64,000 nucleotides of DNA from Strongylocentrotus droebachiensis (Eukaryota > Echinodermata > Echinoidea > Camarodonta > Strongylocentrotidae): NCBI GenBank assembly GCA_035222895.1, contig JAVYIG010000061.1, positions 586,501 through 650,500 of the forward strand, given 5' to 3'. The position numbers were made by a program, and so were the translations under genes. Each line of letters starts with the position of its first letter. The stretch's first letter is position 1. Positions 13,576-25,270 of this stretch are shown here, in pieces. The notes beneath the pieces were generated by a model. It worked only from the letters and a program-made list of their open reading frames with translations. It did not search any database and was not told where the DNA came from.

Positions 13576-14007
13576 AGGGGACGTCCTTCCTTATATTATC
13601 TTGGTTCTAAATTAAAGCAGAAGTAATAGAGAAACAAATTAGTGAAAGTTTGAGCATATCCGATCAAAAATAAGAAATGTCTAAAGTTTGAAGTTGTCAT
13701 CAGTGAGGCACAAATTGGCAACACTGTGATGCATTTTGCAAGCTCCTCCTCAATTTTTCTTTCAGAAATTTGTATAAACTTTTTTTTTTTTTCAGTGATG
13801 ACAGAATATACCTTTTTTCAAATGATTTCTAACTGGGACAACATAATTTGTTGACATTTTTTTCTAGAACAGGGCAAACTACGTACAGAATCTTCACCTT
13901 AAAACAAAAATAATCACCGTTTTTTTTGCTCAAACTGTCACTGACTTGTTTTCCCAACCTTTTCTGCTGATATTATGCCAAACTTTATATCAAAGTGGAC
14001 TTCCCCT
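13576..14007. mobile_element. TTAA-flanked MITE, family 2, copy 1
   Basis: The left end is TTAA-AGGGGACGTCC and the right end GGACTTCCCCT-TTTA. Internal GTGAAAGTTTGAGCA and AAGTTTGAAGTTGTCATCAGT match the copy at 21277-22050. No coding capacity. Confidence 0.65.
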
Positions 14008-14141
14008 TTTATCCAATGTTTAATAATAGATTTCTCACCTAATTTAATACAAAAACGTTCCCCTTTAATTTTGGTCGTTGTTTTTTTGTTGTCGACATAC
14101 TTCAGTTCTGTATGTCTTCGCAAAATGTGAGATCCCCTATA

Positions 14142-14650
14142 CAGGCGCGTACGCAGGGGGGGGGGGGGGGGTTTGGGGGGTTAACCCCCCCCCTTTGGTA
14201 ATTTTTTGTGTGTAAACCCCCCCCCCCCCCCAAATCCCCTAAAACCCCCCCCCCCCCCCTTTTGGATTTTTAAAAAAAAATTAAATTTTTTTATTATTTA
14301 TTTAAAAAAAAAAAAAAAAAAAAAAATTATTCCCATGGCCGACCTAAAAAAGGTGACCTTACCCCCCCCCCCCAACGGGTCAAATGTCAAATTTCCAAAT
14401 TTCGAGACCAAAAAAAAAAAGAAAAAAGTGTCCTCTTACCCCCCCACCCCGCTTATTCAGCGATCGGCTGAGTCGTTGCGATTGTTTTGGGACCAAAAAA
14501 AAAAAAAAAAAATGTGTCCTCTTACCCCCCCCCCCCCCCGCTTATTCAGCGGCTGGCTGAGTCGTTGCGAAATTTTCGGACCGATTTATAAATGTTAAAA
14601 CCCCCCCCCCCCCCCCCCCCCCCCTTGACAAAATCCTGCGTACGCGCCTG
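14142..14650. mobile_element. Non-autonomous hAT-type element (MITE) with 8-bp TSD
   Basis: Perfect 16-bp terminal inverted repeats, CAGGCGCGTACGCAGG at 14142-14157 and its complement at 14635-14650. They are flanked by a perfect 8-bp duplication CCCCTATA at 14134-14141 and 14651-14658. An 8-bp duplication and a CAG start are hAT hallmarks. The 509-bp body has no coding capacity. It is built of poly-C and poly-A blocks with a repeated module (CGCTTATTCAGCG...GGCTGAGTCGTTGCG, copies near 14448 and 14539). Confidence 0.9.
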
Positions 14651-16030
14651 CCCCTATAGTTCCAACGATGAAAACAAGAAATGTATAAAGGTACCGCGAC
14701 CTTTGTCGAGCACACGCGAAGGGCATTGAGTGGTTGCCCCAATAACAAACAAAAACTCGCAAAAAACACAAACACCACAAGCGATAATTTTCTGTGTCTC
14801 TTGAGAAAACTGCCGTTTGTTTTAGAATTTAGACAAGCCCTTAGTTTTTACAGGCCCGAAGTATAAGTCAAAGATCCCTTACGTTTATTTATGTTCAAAT
14901 TATCGTCTGGTACGTGTTTTTATCGTGTTTTGACCGATATTTTGTAATTTCGTGTACATGCTTGGTATCCAATGATAGTCCGACCAAAATATGATTTTGA
15001 TCGAAATTATGAAAATCTATATTTTTCAATATCATTTTACGACAAAATAAAGCTACTCTCAGCAAAAGTGGTGTTTAAGTTTTCAATAATAAATATGGAT
15101 CATAATAAGACAGTTAACTGATTAATTAAGGCTCAGAGAAAGAGAGAGTGAGAGAGAGAATGATTTTACAGTAACAATTCATATCCCTACCATACCTAGG
15201 GAGATTTATATGTATTTTAATGACACTAATTACAAAAGTACTACTGGCACAATTACAATGAGCCTAAGTCTCTCTAATCATTTAGTACTTGCATGTAAAC
15301 AAATCTTCTTCTCTTTATTCAAGTAGTTAGCACCAGACGCACAAATAAAACGACTCAAAATTTGCCAGGACATATTTCTCTCTCAAATCCATATTTTTCA
15401 CCGACTATCCCCAGCGGAGAATCCAAATTGATACACGTACTTGAGTACCCGTAAATCAAGGCGTTAAAAAGAGAGCAAAATGTGCTTTTTGACACTATTT
15501 ACTTTAGGGAATAGATTTATTTTCTCGTTCTGAGGAGGTGTAGAGGTGTTGAGTTATTTCCGTGACCGGCCAATATAGAATCGGATAGTATATGATAAAT
15601 CAACAAGCGATGATGGACTAGCAATTATTATACAGTGTGTGAAATAGCAATCTCATAATTTTGTGACACATTGTGTTTAACCTTTAACAGAAGATAACAA
15701 TTCAGTTAATGCGAAATGGAGAAAGTGTTGGCAAAGGAACTAATGCAAGAAGGAGAAAATAAAGCTTTTTGAGGTATAATCGAGGGGTTGCATTTAATTC
15801 ATAAATAATATTCTGCAGTTGTGAGTCGGTCAAAGGAGGTGCACACCGTCTTATTTTTTGTTTGTTCGATCCTATGTTTGATCCTATGTTTGACCTCTTG
15901 TATGTATGTTTGATCTCACTCTTATCTTATTTTTTATTATTATATATTATGCATGATTTATTGAATAAAGAACAGATGTATAAGTTGTGTGTTTATTATA
16001 AGTTTTGGTAAATAATTGTTAAGTCAGAAT

Positions 16031-16093
16031 ATGGTGCGCTTAGAGACACCAGTATTAAGCGCCTTATAAATATTGTTTATTATTATTATTATG
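16031..16093 (+). repeat. LINE/SINE 3' tail (AGCGCC...ATT repeat type)
   Basis: The stretch GTGCGCTTAGAGACACCAG, then TTAAGCGCCTTATAAATATTG and (TTA)n, matches the 3' end shared by many CR1/L2-type LINEs and the SINEs that parasitise them. The 5' limit of the element is not visible. Confidence 0.5.
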
Positions 16094-16596
16094 AGGCGGA
16101 CCGTTTCGAGGGCGTGAAGTGCCCGAGCGGGGGAGGATGTGCGAGGGAGAGGGTCCCCCTACCAGGATTGGGAAAATGTTGGTACTTTTCTGTCTGCAAA
16201 TTTAAGATTTAGGTACAATTTTGAATACCAAAACGGTTTTATGTTGTCCTAACTATGTTTTTTGTATATTTGCTTTATTTCCTTTTTGTAGGTGGCCTGA
16301 CTTGGCTCAGGAATTCACGATCATTTTTTTTCTTCTATAAGCAGAACTTTTGTCGCTAGCGGGGGCTGCCTGATTCTCTTTCATTTACACGTACCCCTCT
16401 CCCCCAACACTCGACAGAACATACAGAAACAAGGTACACATCATCAAAAACGTAATGAGATATACTGCCTTTGTAATACACACACGCACGCACATATAAT
16501 AATAATGATAACAATATTAATAATAATAACAAGACCACATGTTGGCATAATATGACGAAAATAAGATGATATAGTGATAATTAATTGGTTTCTTAC

Positions 16597-16694
16597 CGAC
16601 TCCCATGTTAAAGGCAAATTCGGTCTTTTCATCTCGAAGGCATCGCTGAGTATTTGGCCCTCGAGACCAGGGAGCACAGCGCAGAGACCACGAC
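16597..16694 (-). CDS. Atypical soluble guanylate cyclase, second coding exon (H-NOBA)
   Basis: A 98-base exon. On the minus strand the acceptor is CTCACACAG and the donor is TCG|GTAAGA. With the single G left over from the first coding exon it reads G-RGLCAVLPGLEG, then QILSDAFEMKRP and NLPLTWES. This continues the H-NOBA domain, with ...NDMKIRNSG-RGL at the junction. The LVRP-type motif seen in beta1 (LVRPHVDISF) corresponds here to MKRPNLPLTW. The exon starts in phase 1 and ends in phase 0, and both junctions fit the neighbouring exons without any adjustment. The acceptor is preceded by roughly 310 bases of almost pure pyrimidine on the sense strand. Domain assignment comes from family knowledge; the splice sites and reading frame are seen directly. 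Confidence 0.9.
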
Positions 16695-16699
16695 CTGTG

Positions 16700-16838
16700 T
16701 GAGATAGAGAGATGGAGAGAGGGAGAGGGGGAGAAAGGGGAGAGAAGAGGGAGAGAGAGAGAGAGAGATAGAGATGGAGAGAGGGAGAGAGAGAGGGGGG
16801 GAGGGGGAGAGGGGGGCAGAAAAAGGGGGAGAGGAAAT

Positions 16839-16872
<34 letters not shown>

Positions 16873-16973
16873 ATAGGGGGAAAGAGAAAGAGAGAGAGAT
16901 AGAGAGATGGAGAGAGGGAGAGGGAGAGGGAGAGAAAGGGGAGAGAAGAGAGGGGGGCAGAGAGAGGGGGAGA

Positions 16974-17010
<37 letters not shown>
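16700..17010 (+). repeat. Long (GA)n-rich tract next to the second coding exon
   Basis: About 310 bp of GAGA/GGGA sequence. On the gene's sense strand it is an uninterrupted CT-rich tract ending about 6 bases before the acceptor. It includes a partial internal duplication (GGGGGGCAGA and GAGAGATGGAGAGAGGGAGA blocks). Confidence 0.95.
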
Positions 17011-17012
<2 letters not shown>

Positions 17013-17310
17013 AAAGTTATACAATGTTTTATAAATTAGACTTTTACATTGTGCGTTAGCGCGTCGTATAATACTAGTTAATAATCGTTACACGCAATGA
17101 AAGATTCATTCAAACAATGTAAATACTTTCCTGAATTACCGACACTTTGATTTCAGACTTTTCACGAGCTTAAATACTCCTGACGTTACTAGTTATTTCT
17201 AAAAACTATATTTATTCAATTTTTAATGGCTCTGTATCATTGTCATTCTGTCATCATTGTAATAAAACTGTGCACCGGCAGAGGTGTCACAAATATTCCG
17301 CTGCTCCCAT

Positions 17311-17341
17311 TCTCTCTCTATCTCTCTCTCTTTCTCTCTAT
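17311..17341 (+). repeat. (TC)n microsatellite
   Basis: TCTCTCTCTATCTCTCTCTC-type sequence, short and imperfect. Confidence 0.8.
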
Positions 17342-17420
17342 CCCTCTACCTTTCTGTGGGTTTTACGCAGCAAATGGGGAAATTTGTGTTTTCCATCGTC
17401 GTCTAAGCATTGTCGATTTG

Positions 17421-17490
17421 ATAATAATAATAATAATAATAGATTACATTTTAGTATAAAGCGCTCAATACAATGTTTCTAAGCGCTTAA
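17421..17490 (-). repeat. LINE/SINE 3' tail, minus strand
   Basis: Read on the minus strand: AAGCGCTTAGAAACATTG, then GAGCGCTTTATACTAAAATG and a (TTA)n tail (17421-17441). It is the same kind of tail as at 16031-16093 but in opposite orientation. The upstream boundary is unknown. Confidence 0.5.
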
Positions 17491-18532
17491 CAAAAAAATT
17501 TTAGCCTGCACGTTACAAAAATATTATACATGTTACCTCATTCTAATAACGATTTTATAATAACAACTTTATACAAATAATAATACTAAATAATCTTTAT
17601 ATAGCACTTTATAAATTAACAAAAGAAATATAATTACATTGCATATTGAACAGAAAAGTGTTAAGTTGGGGACTCGCGTATTTCATGGGGAAGTTTTTTC
17701 CAAAGTTAGGGGCTAAAAACAGAAAAAGAAAACAGAAGGGATATAGCTCAATCGTGTCAATGTTCACTCCAGCAGTAAATACAGTTATTTCGCTAGTCAT
17801 CATTTGATCATTCACAGTTGCTTATTCCCGGTCTTCATGGAGCAATTCTGTCCATATTTAGCTGATTACCCTCGTTTCAGCCCGACGACACAACGTTTCC
17901 CCTTTCTCCCCTCGGCGTAATTCCAAATGGACCATTCAAAGGAAACGATATCAGTGCCATTGCTTTCGATGCGACTGCATGAAGTGGGTCGAACGATTTA
18001 CATTACAACAGCAAATTTTTCTCGACTTTTTCCATAATCCTTTAAATAAACATATACAATAAGTCCTTATCAAACGATTCCATTTACTGATTGAATAAAA
18101 TGTTGACATATCAATTTTAGAGAATAAATGACATGGTTATACAACCACGATAACTACATGCATGTATTGGCAAAACAGCAAATGAAACAGGTGTTTGGAT
18201 GCACTGCGTTTCGGATTTATTTCTTAAAAGAGGCCTACATTCTTTTTTTAAACATTCGTACAATTCTGTAAGAGTCAATCCTTGCCAAGATTGAAATTAT
18301 GCACTTATTATCTATTTGGAAATTCGTTCTTCCCTGGTGAAAGTTTCCAGATCAATTTACAAAAAGAAATAATCATAGACATCAGACGAGGATGCAGATA
18401 GAGGGAGAGAGTAGAAGAGGATAAAAGGTAGGCAGAGGAGGCGGCTAGAGCAGTGGAGACAAGATAGAAAGAAACAGTGAGCAAAGAGTTACATGAAGTA
18501 TAAAATATAGTTTAGCTGCGTATACTAAGGCC

Positions 18533-18632
18533 CCTCGGAGAGGACCTAAAGCCGTCGGCCGTCTGGTTGCTTACTTACAAGCATTTATGCTTTCTTAGCA
18601 GTCAGGTAAAATAACCACCAACACCACCACCA
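18533..18632 (+). repeat. Possible retroelement 3' tail ending in CAC repeats
   Basis: GGCCCCTCGGAGAGGACCTAAAGCC, a TTGCTTACTTACAAGC hairpin and a (CCA)n end suggest the tail of a truncated retroelement. No head or duplication is visible. Confidence 0.3.
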
Positions 18633-19457
18633 TACTGACATTTCATTTCATTTCAGTTTTTTCTTCATATTTCTCATGTTACATAAATATACATTTCAAA
18701 ATAAAGTAAAAGTTATTTTTTGTGTGATAACATAACAATCAATAATACATCGTAAATAACATAAAGATAACTGGTCAATATAGAGTACTGATTTAACTAG
18801 GATAAATATGATTGGACCTACATGAAAGCAAGCTTGAATAGGATAAGTTTATCTTTTGAGTTCTGCTGTGTCGTCTTCAACTTTATATTATAGGCAACAC
18901 ACTGGGAGGCAGGGAGGTTAAATATTTCGAACGTCGATTTTCATGGGGCTCTGTTTTTCTTTCTTTTTCTTCCATGTTTTTTCACCGAAACTATGGGGCA
19001 CCGTTCAATACCTTTCAAACCTGTCACATGCAATGTTGACGTCGATGTTCCAGGTCACGTGGTTCGCCCTAACCCTACGTGAAGGAAAAACACGTTAAAC
19101 ATGTGGTGTCCATGTGTTATTGGCGTAAAACCGCCATTATCCTCAAGCGAAGACAGATATTCTGTATAATACCCGCATTTTCTACTACTACTAAAGTTTT
19201 GAATCCTGAAAGAACAGAAAATTAAACCGAGTTAAAAAACAACACGAAGAAAGAGAAGGAAAGGAGAAGAAGGTGAAGGAGAAGAAGATTATGATGATTA
19301 ACAAGAAGAAGTAGTAGAAGAAGAAGGAAAATAACAAGTGAAATAAACCTCTCATTTTTGCTGCCCTACATTCCACTTGTGGGTCTTTAATTACACAGGA
19401 TCAATTATTTGCCGGGTGGAGGATACTTTGAATCGCCCCCATACATGGTACGCCACT

Positions 19458-19489
19458 GTCGTCGTCGTTGTTGTTGTTGTTGTTGTTGT
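19458..19489 (+). repeat. (GTT)n/(GTC)n microsatellite
   Basis: GTCGTCGTCGTT followed by GTTGTTGTT repeats. Confidence 0.9.
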
Positions 19490-21276
19490 ATTTAGCATTA
19501 TATAGCAATCAGCCAATTCGACTTTTATCGCCAACTATTTGTTTTTTGTATAATGAACCTCAATTGTGAAAATTAATAGACCTCTCTCTTTCATTATCTT
19601 CATTTTTCAATCGGTGTCCCAGTATTTTCTTTATTTTTTTTTTTTTCGTTTGGGAAGGGGGGCTACGCCACTGGCGTTTACGGGCTTAAAAATAGGTATC
19701 CACGTGGAAACCAGGTGTGGCACAATATTATCACCCAGGTAATTGATTCATCTCGCTTTGTAAAGTAGCATGGGTCCTGCTACGAGAGGGGCATCGGCCT
19801 CCCTAGGTTGATGGGGTGAAAGCGAACAAGTCAATCTTGTGAGGGGAGGGGTGAGAGGGTGTGTCGTCATAAGGAATATACCCGACACAAACTTAAGTCC
19901 TTAGTCCTAAAACCCAGGATCAAGCATCTGATCGAGGGTTCAAATTAACACCTTAACCATATTAAGAACAATTAATTTATTTATTTATTCATGTCTTCTT
20001 TATAAAAAGCAGGGTGGTCCAATTCAAGCCGCAAGGCCTGCTTTCCAACAATGCTAAACCAAGAACCGAAATGTCAACCCAAAACTTAGCCCTCGATCTT
20101 TGACGAAGACAATAGCCAAATCAATTGTGCAGAGGGGTACTGTCACCTTTTATTCAAGCTGACATAATTCCCTTCCCCCATTATTTCACCGTCTACCACA
20201 TTTTCCTGCTTTTTTGCGGATCAATGGGGGTGCCCCCTCCGTCCTCCTGGCTACGCCAATGCACATATCCCTGCTCAGTTGTCCCACCAGCCCCCAATTC
20301 CAGTCCTGCTGGGGAGGAGGGATGAGGCGAAAATTGAGTTAAATAAAACTCGCTATGATCGCATCCTACTCGTTAAAAGAAATCAGACAGACATATCACG
20401 AGTCTGTTCTTAAAACATGTAAAGCGTCTGTACATCGAACTCTAGTCTCATGAACATCAAAACAATTTGTCAAGAAAAACAAGAACCAGAAATTGATTGC
20501 AACAGAAAGGATTTTTCGCATTCCGCATACTGCATGTTCGTGATACAATTGCAAATCATTTATTTACCACCGTCATAAAACTAAAATGGATTTCATCATG
20601 TCCTACACCAATATATCCGCTGCTGAGCAAGCCAGGAGAAAATAATCAAATTTGATTGCTTTCGATATAAGTGCTCAGAGTGTTAATAACTATATAATTT
20701 GGGATGGAAGCCTCGCTGTAAAAAGATATTTGCTTGTAAGTGGATTTAGTGCTTAGCACGGTTTCAAAGTGGTGTTGGATTTAAATTGTTCTCGTTTTTT
20801 CATGAAGTTGTCATTTGATCGAGCGTTCATCATGTTCATACGCAATTTAAATGAAAGTGCATCTGTCTACGCGTCAAATTTAATATCCCGACATGGTTTT
20901 GAAAATGCTCTTCTGGAGCACTTGGTAAATTTATACAACATTAAAAAGGAGAGACGAATGCTTTGACCCAAATCTCAAAATAAATCAAGATTAATTCAGC
21001 CTCGCTCGATAATATAGCGGGAAACATCAATACGGAATGCGATCGCTTTGCAGGATGTTTAAACATTCAACCGTCTTTTAAAGCCGACACATTTTATAAG
21101 TGATCATTTGACGTTTTAATTGATGTGTCGATATCAGATAAGTGGTAATCTAATGAATTATCTAATTATCCAAAGTGAAACGACTGCACATTGATTTTGC
21201 CCCCCCCCCCAACAAAAAAACAACAACAAAAAACTCGCTAATGAATGAAAGTGTATAGTCGACTCAAAGTAAAATT

Positions 21277-22050
21277 AAAAGGGAAGTCCACCCTGATATT
21301 AACTTTGTAGAAGTGCCGTAATCGAATGGTTTAAGCACTTGACTTGAATTTCGAAGGTCCTGGTTCGATCCCCGACAAAGCACCAATGTCATTTGGCAAG
21401 GCATGTATCTACAATTTGCCACACTCGACCCAGGTGAGGTAAATGGGTATCTGGCAGGAATTAATTCCTTGAAATGCTGTAGAGCGAGTAATGGCAGCTA
21501 GACTAAAGCAGGGGTAATATTTCATTTATGCGCCTCAGAATAGAATTCTAATACATATAGCCTATATGCCTTCCATTATTATTATTATTATCAATATTAA
21601 TAAGAGCAGAAAAAAAGATAGGAACAGGTTAATGAAAGCTTGAGCAAAACATAATTAAGAATAAGTAAGTTCTGAATATTTGAAGTTGTGATCAGTCAAA
21701 CACAAACTTACAACTCTGCGACGCCTCTTGCGAGGTTTTCTCCCATTTTCTCTGTACTGAAAAAATATAAATATTTAGCCTAAAGAAAATCTGCAATTAA
21801 ACAAGTTCCCTACATGTAATTATTAAACAAATATGTTTCGATACAACCCCAGTATGAAACCGATTTATTCCGTCATCAATAACTTAGAAAATGAAAGTTA
21901 ATGACAATTCGATGCTGAGCAAATTTGTTGACAACTTGAAGAGTTCACAACTTTTCTACTTTTAATTGCTCTAACTTTCACTCATTTGTTTCTCTCGTTT
22001 TCCTTCTTTCGTTGATACCGACTAATTATCACAATGGAAATCCCCTTTAC
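21277..22050. mobile_element. TTAA-flanked MITE, family 2, copy 2, split by a SINE
   Basis: The left end AAAAGGGAAGTCCACCCTGATATTAA is followed at once by the SINE at 21303-21593, after which the family-2 body resumes (GAAAGCTTGAGCA, TTTGAAGTTGTGATCAGT) to the right end GGAAATCCCCTTTA. Without the SINE it matches the layout of the copy at 13576. Confidence 0.65.
21303..21593 (+). repeat. tRNA-derived SINE with 7-bp target duplication
   Basis: The tRNA-like head carries an A-box-like TGGTTTAAGCACTTG and a B box GGTTCGATCCC (21362-21372). The body has GGCAAGGCATG and CACTCGACCCAGGTGAGG, and the element ends in a (TTA)n tail. It is flanked by ATATTAA at 21296-21302 and again at 21594-21600, a plausible target-site duplication. 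It is inserted near the left end of a TTAA-flanked MITE (21277-22050), so it is younger than that MITE copy. Confidence 0.8.
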
Positions 22051-22873
22051 CATTAATATTCACCACCCACAATGATCCATGCCCTGGATACAAATCCTAA
22101 AAAGATCAACAGGAAAATGGCAGAGCGCCAAAAAACGATACAAAATAATAATAACAAAATACAAACAAAAATAGAAGAACATATCCGAGGGAAAATGACG
22201 GTGGTGTCTGGAGAAAATAATCCAACACCATGTCTCATGTACACCCACATGTATAGAACAGTGGATCTAACAAGAAGAAAGGCATATTGATATAAGTAAA
22301 TGTTACGCTAGTTAGGGAGACAATTCTATGACAAATTGGTTCCTCGAGTGAGGATATATGGCAATTACCATGCTCTCATTTTTTAAATTGGATTGTACAG
22401 GAGCATCTAGATTTGGCAACAAGCAGGTATGTGTGTTTAGAGATCATTTTTGTAATCCTCGCTTAAACATGTTAAAGTCCTAATATTGTTTTGAAAGCTC
22501 CCCCATCCCTCCAGTAATAATACAATTAATACAAAATGAGATATAGATACATTACTGTATGTATGTATTCATTCATTATTAAGTATGATGAAACGGGTTC
22601 TAGAATCTAAGCAATCCGATTGGTCAATTGACATCACGTGGGCGTGCATTCGTTTTTTGATGACACACGCTCGATTCCTGCCAATATCGCTTTCGCGTAA
22701 TTCAGCCAATTTTTTGTGTGCGTAATTTTCAATTTATAGATCTAGATCTATAACAATCTAGGTTATGTCTAGTTAGATCTATCTATCTACACCTAAGATC
22801 TAGACTATATCGTAAGAATGTATTGCCGACCCGTCTTACAAAACAAATATGGCCATGTAAACAAATATACATG

Positions 22874-23180
22874 TTAAGCGTCCCCGCCCGCTTCCTTTTT
22901 GGGGGCCGCCTCCTATTTTTTTTTTTTTTTTTTTTGAAATTTTTTTTTTTTTGGGGGGGGGGATTTGTTTTTATTTGTTATATTTATTTTTTTAAAGAAA
23001 AAAAACATGAAAAACACTGCTAAAATGGATCTATTTCTGATTAAAAAAAGAAAAAAAAATATCTTGAAAAATAGCCCGACTGTCAGGGAAAATGTACCGA
23101 GGGGCCATTTTGAGCGGCCATCTTGAAAAAAAAAAAAGGGCCTCCTCCTTTCTATTTTTCGAAAAAACAGGACGCTAAAC
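22874..23180. mobile_element. Putative MITE of homopolymer-rich sequence
   Basis: The ends TTAAGCGTCC and GGACGCTAAA are complementary, and GGGGGCCGCCTCC near the left has a counterpart GGGCCTCCTCC near the right. The body is mostly T, G and A homopolymers. The target duplication is unclear, so the exact ends are uncertain. Confidence 0.5.
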
Positions 23181-23214
23181 ATTTTTTTGTTTTTATTTGG
23201 CCTAATGCACTGTT

Positions 23215-23356
23215 TCGCTCGTGTGTTAGGGCAGTTCCAGTGCACTCACTCTAGTCAGTGCGATATCGATGACGCACTTGCCCTGCGGGCTCGTGCGTTA
23301 TCAGTTCTGTGCACTGACTAAACTTCGTCCACTGGTCCTGCGCTAACACACTCGCA
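23215..23356. repeat. Imperfect ~140-bp palindrome
   Basis: The left arm CTCGTGTGTTAGGGCAG...TAGTCAGTGC...GACGCAC is mirrored by GTGCGTTATC...GCACTGACTA...CTGCGCTAACACACTCG. The loop is near CTGCGGG at 23283. No family assigned. Confidence 0.65.
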
Positions 23357-23582
23357 ACAGTACCTTATTTGTATAATAAATGAATCAATACAAACAATTA
23401 TTTTTTTGTTTAATAGTATATGACACAAAGGTCAGGCACGAATTTTCCCGAGTTTCCAACTGTCATTGATCGAATTGTCAACTTCAACCTTGGACCTTAT
23501 AAAACCCCTTGTTTTCCAAAAAGGAATCGCCGGAAGAGTCTCGACTGGGCACAAAAACGTAATTATGTGTGTACACACTTCG

Positions 23583-23682
23583 TAGATGTTATAGTGGACC
23601 GCTACGTGTGACGTCATTTTAAGGCACTGTGACTGCCAGTGCCTTTAACGGACGTCTCACGTAGCAGTCCACTATGTCGACG
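23583..23682. repeat. ~100-bp hairpin-forming inverted repeat
   Basis: Arms with TAGTGGAC, GCTACGTG and GACGTC on the left and GACGTC, CACGTAGC and GTCCACTA on the right, with a smaller AGGCACTG/CAGTGCCT stem inside. Possibly a very short MITE. Confidence 0.65.
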
Positions 23683-23996
23683 TGCAAATCTAAAAGTCCC
23701 TAATAAAGCCTATGTACGGCGGAGGGAGGGGTGGGGGTGGGGGCACTCCCATCTCTACGCCACTGATGACAATGAGGCGATAGAGGGGCATCTCGCTTTC
23801 TTATTTTGAACGAATCTGATTTTGTTTATTGCCTAGCGTGTCGAGGCCACACTACTTGTTAGCAGCAAGGGCGAGTGACTTGATTGGATTACAATCAAAT
23901 TTCAAACCGAACATGTCACTTAGAGCCTATCAAAATGAGAAGCTCTTCTCTTGGGATTGTCTTTTTACAATAAAAATCACCGGACAGGAATACTCC

Positions 23997-24145
23997 GGGG
24001 CCTGGTGTCACAAAACCTTCTATAATTAACAATTGACATGTATCTATAGCAAATGTGCTCTTAGTCAATCAAATGCGCTGATTTCAGTAGCTTATAACAA
24101 TCATTGTATCTTGTTACTAGTAAACAAATTTTATGAAATGAGGCT
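23997..24145. mobile_element. Diverged copy of the GGGCCCTGTTTCAT MITE
   Basis: Shares CAATCAAATG and TGATTTCAGTAGCTTATAAC with the element at 29513. The ends GGGGCCTGGTGTCAC and TTTATGAAATGAGGCT are eroded versions of the same inverted repeats. Confidence 0.6.
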
Positions 24146-25125
24146 CAGAGGCGTGTCATCATTGAATCCCCTATGACAAAAATAACATGTAATTACTTTT
24201 TGTAAAGGTTGGTTCTAAGTATGCTGTAGTGCTAGCATATCAGTGGATAAACAAAAACAACATGGGCGCAGTCTCATATCTGAAGCTATAAGTATTATTA
24301 GTACGCACGTGTATGTAGACCTCTACTTCGCAATGTTATCGTGATTCAGGGGTTGTGAGAAACCCTCATCTAAACGCGATTTCGAAATCCACATTTAATT
24401 TACCGAGAAGATCTGAGAGCTTGTCGTGATTATCTAATTTGTGGGTGACCTTCATAATGTCCACTGCGGGAAGAAATTACGAATTGATTTGATTTAATCC
24501 CTCCCCACAAATGGAAAGAAGGGCCTAAATTAGTATGTTTTGGGATAACGAAAATTTGCTTGTCAGGGTCATCACCAAAATAAACATAACATCAAGTCAA
24601 GTGTAAAAAGCAACATAGAACAACATACAAACTAAATATTAGGCCATCAGCCATCTTCTACTTGGAATAAACAACATTAAAAAAAAAAAAAATCAAGCAA
24701 ACAAAGAAACAAAACATGACGTTATTTAGAAAATGAAATAAACAAAAATATATAAACAAAATAAAGAAGGGAAGAACCCAAACATTGTGTACGTTATATT
24801 ATACCAAAATTATGATGGTAAAGCGCTTTCAAAACGAAAAACTTTGCCAAAGCATGTCAATCTCGTTTTTTCTAGAAGTTATCCTATATCTTACCATTCC
24901 CCTAATTACAATAATGAATTTAATTATGAACTCGTTGTTACGGGAATATTTGAGCTTTCAATTTGCCAGTAATTCCCCTAATGGCCTTTACGCGGAGCGG
25001 TAATTTGGTATAAAATGACGCGTTTGTTTTTGCTGCATATTGATGTCTTATAATATAATGCCCGGGTTTGCAGCATCCACTCTTGTTAGGACGACATCTA
25101 TGTTCAAAATTGAATTGAAAAGTAT

Positions 25126-25270
25126 AAAAGAGACAGAGAGAGACAGAGACAGAGAGAAAGAGAGAGGGAGAGAGGGAGAGAAAGAGAGAGGGAGAGAGGG
25201 AAAGAGAGAGAGAGAGAGTGAGAAAGGGCGGGAGAAGGAGATATCAAGAGAGAGAGAGAGAAAAAAAGAG
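25126..25270 (+). repeat. (GA)n-rich tract
   Basis: AGAGACAGAGAGAGACAGAG and similar units, then GAGAGGGAGA blocks. Purine-only apart from a few C and T. Confidence 0.9.

Larger units (their letters stand above)
8193..16596 (-). other. Intron (about 8.4 kb) of the guanylate cyclase
   Basis: Lies between the donor TCG|GTAAGA and the acceptor CCTCTAG, both phase 0. It contains a SINE with a 7SL-like head, purine triplet tracts, a TTAA-flanked MITE and a hAT-type MITE, each listed separately. No coding exon is recognisable between the two. Confidence 0.8.

Noticed and set aside
14206-14598. 130-codon Pro/Lys-rich plus-strand frame
   Set aside because: Lies inside the hAT MITE and is made of poly-C and poly-A runs.
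16629-17024. 131-codon Ser/Leu/Pro-rich minus-strand frame
   Set aside because: Mostly the CT tract upstream of the cyclase acceptor; the real exon is read in a different frame and begins at 16694.
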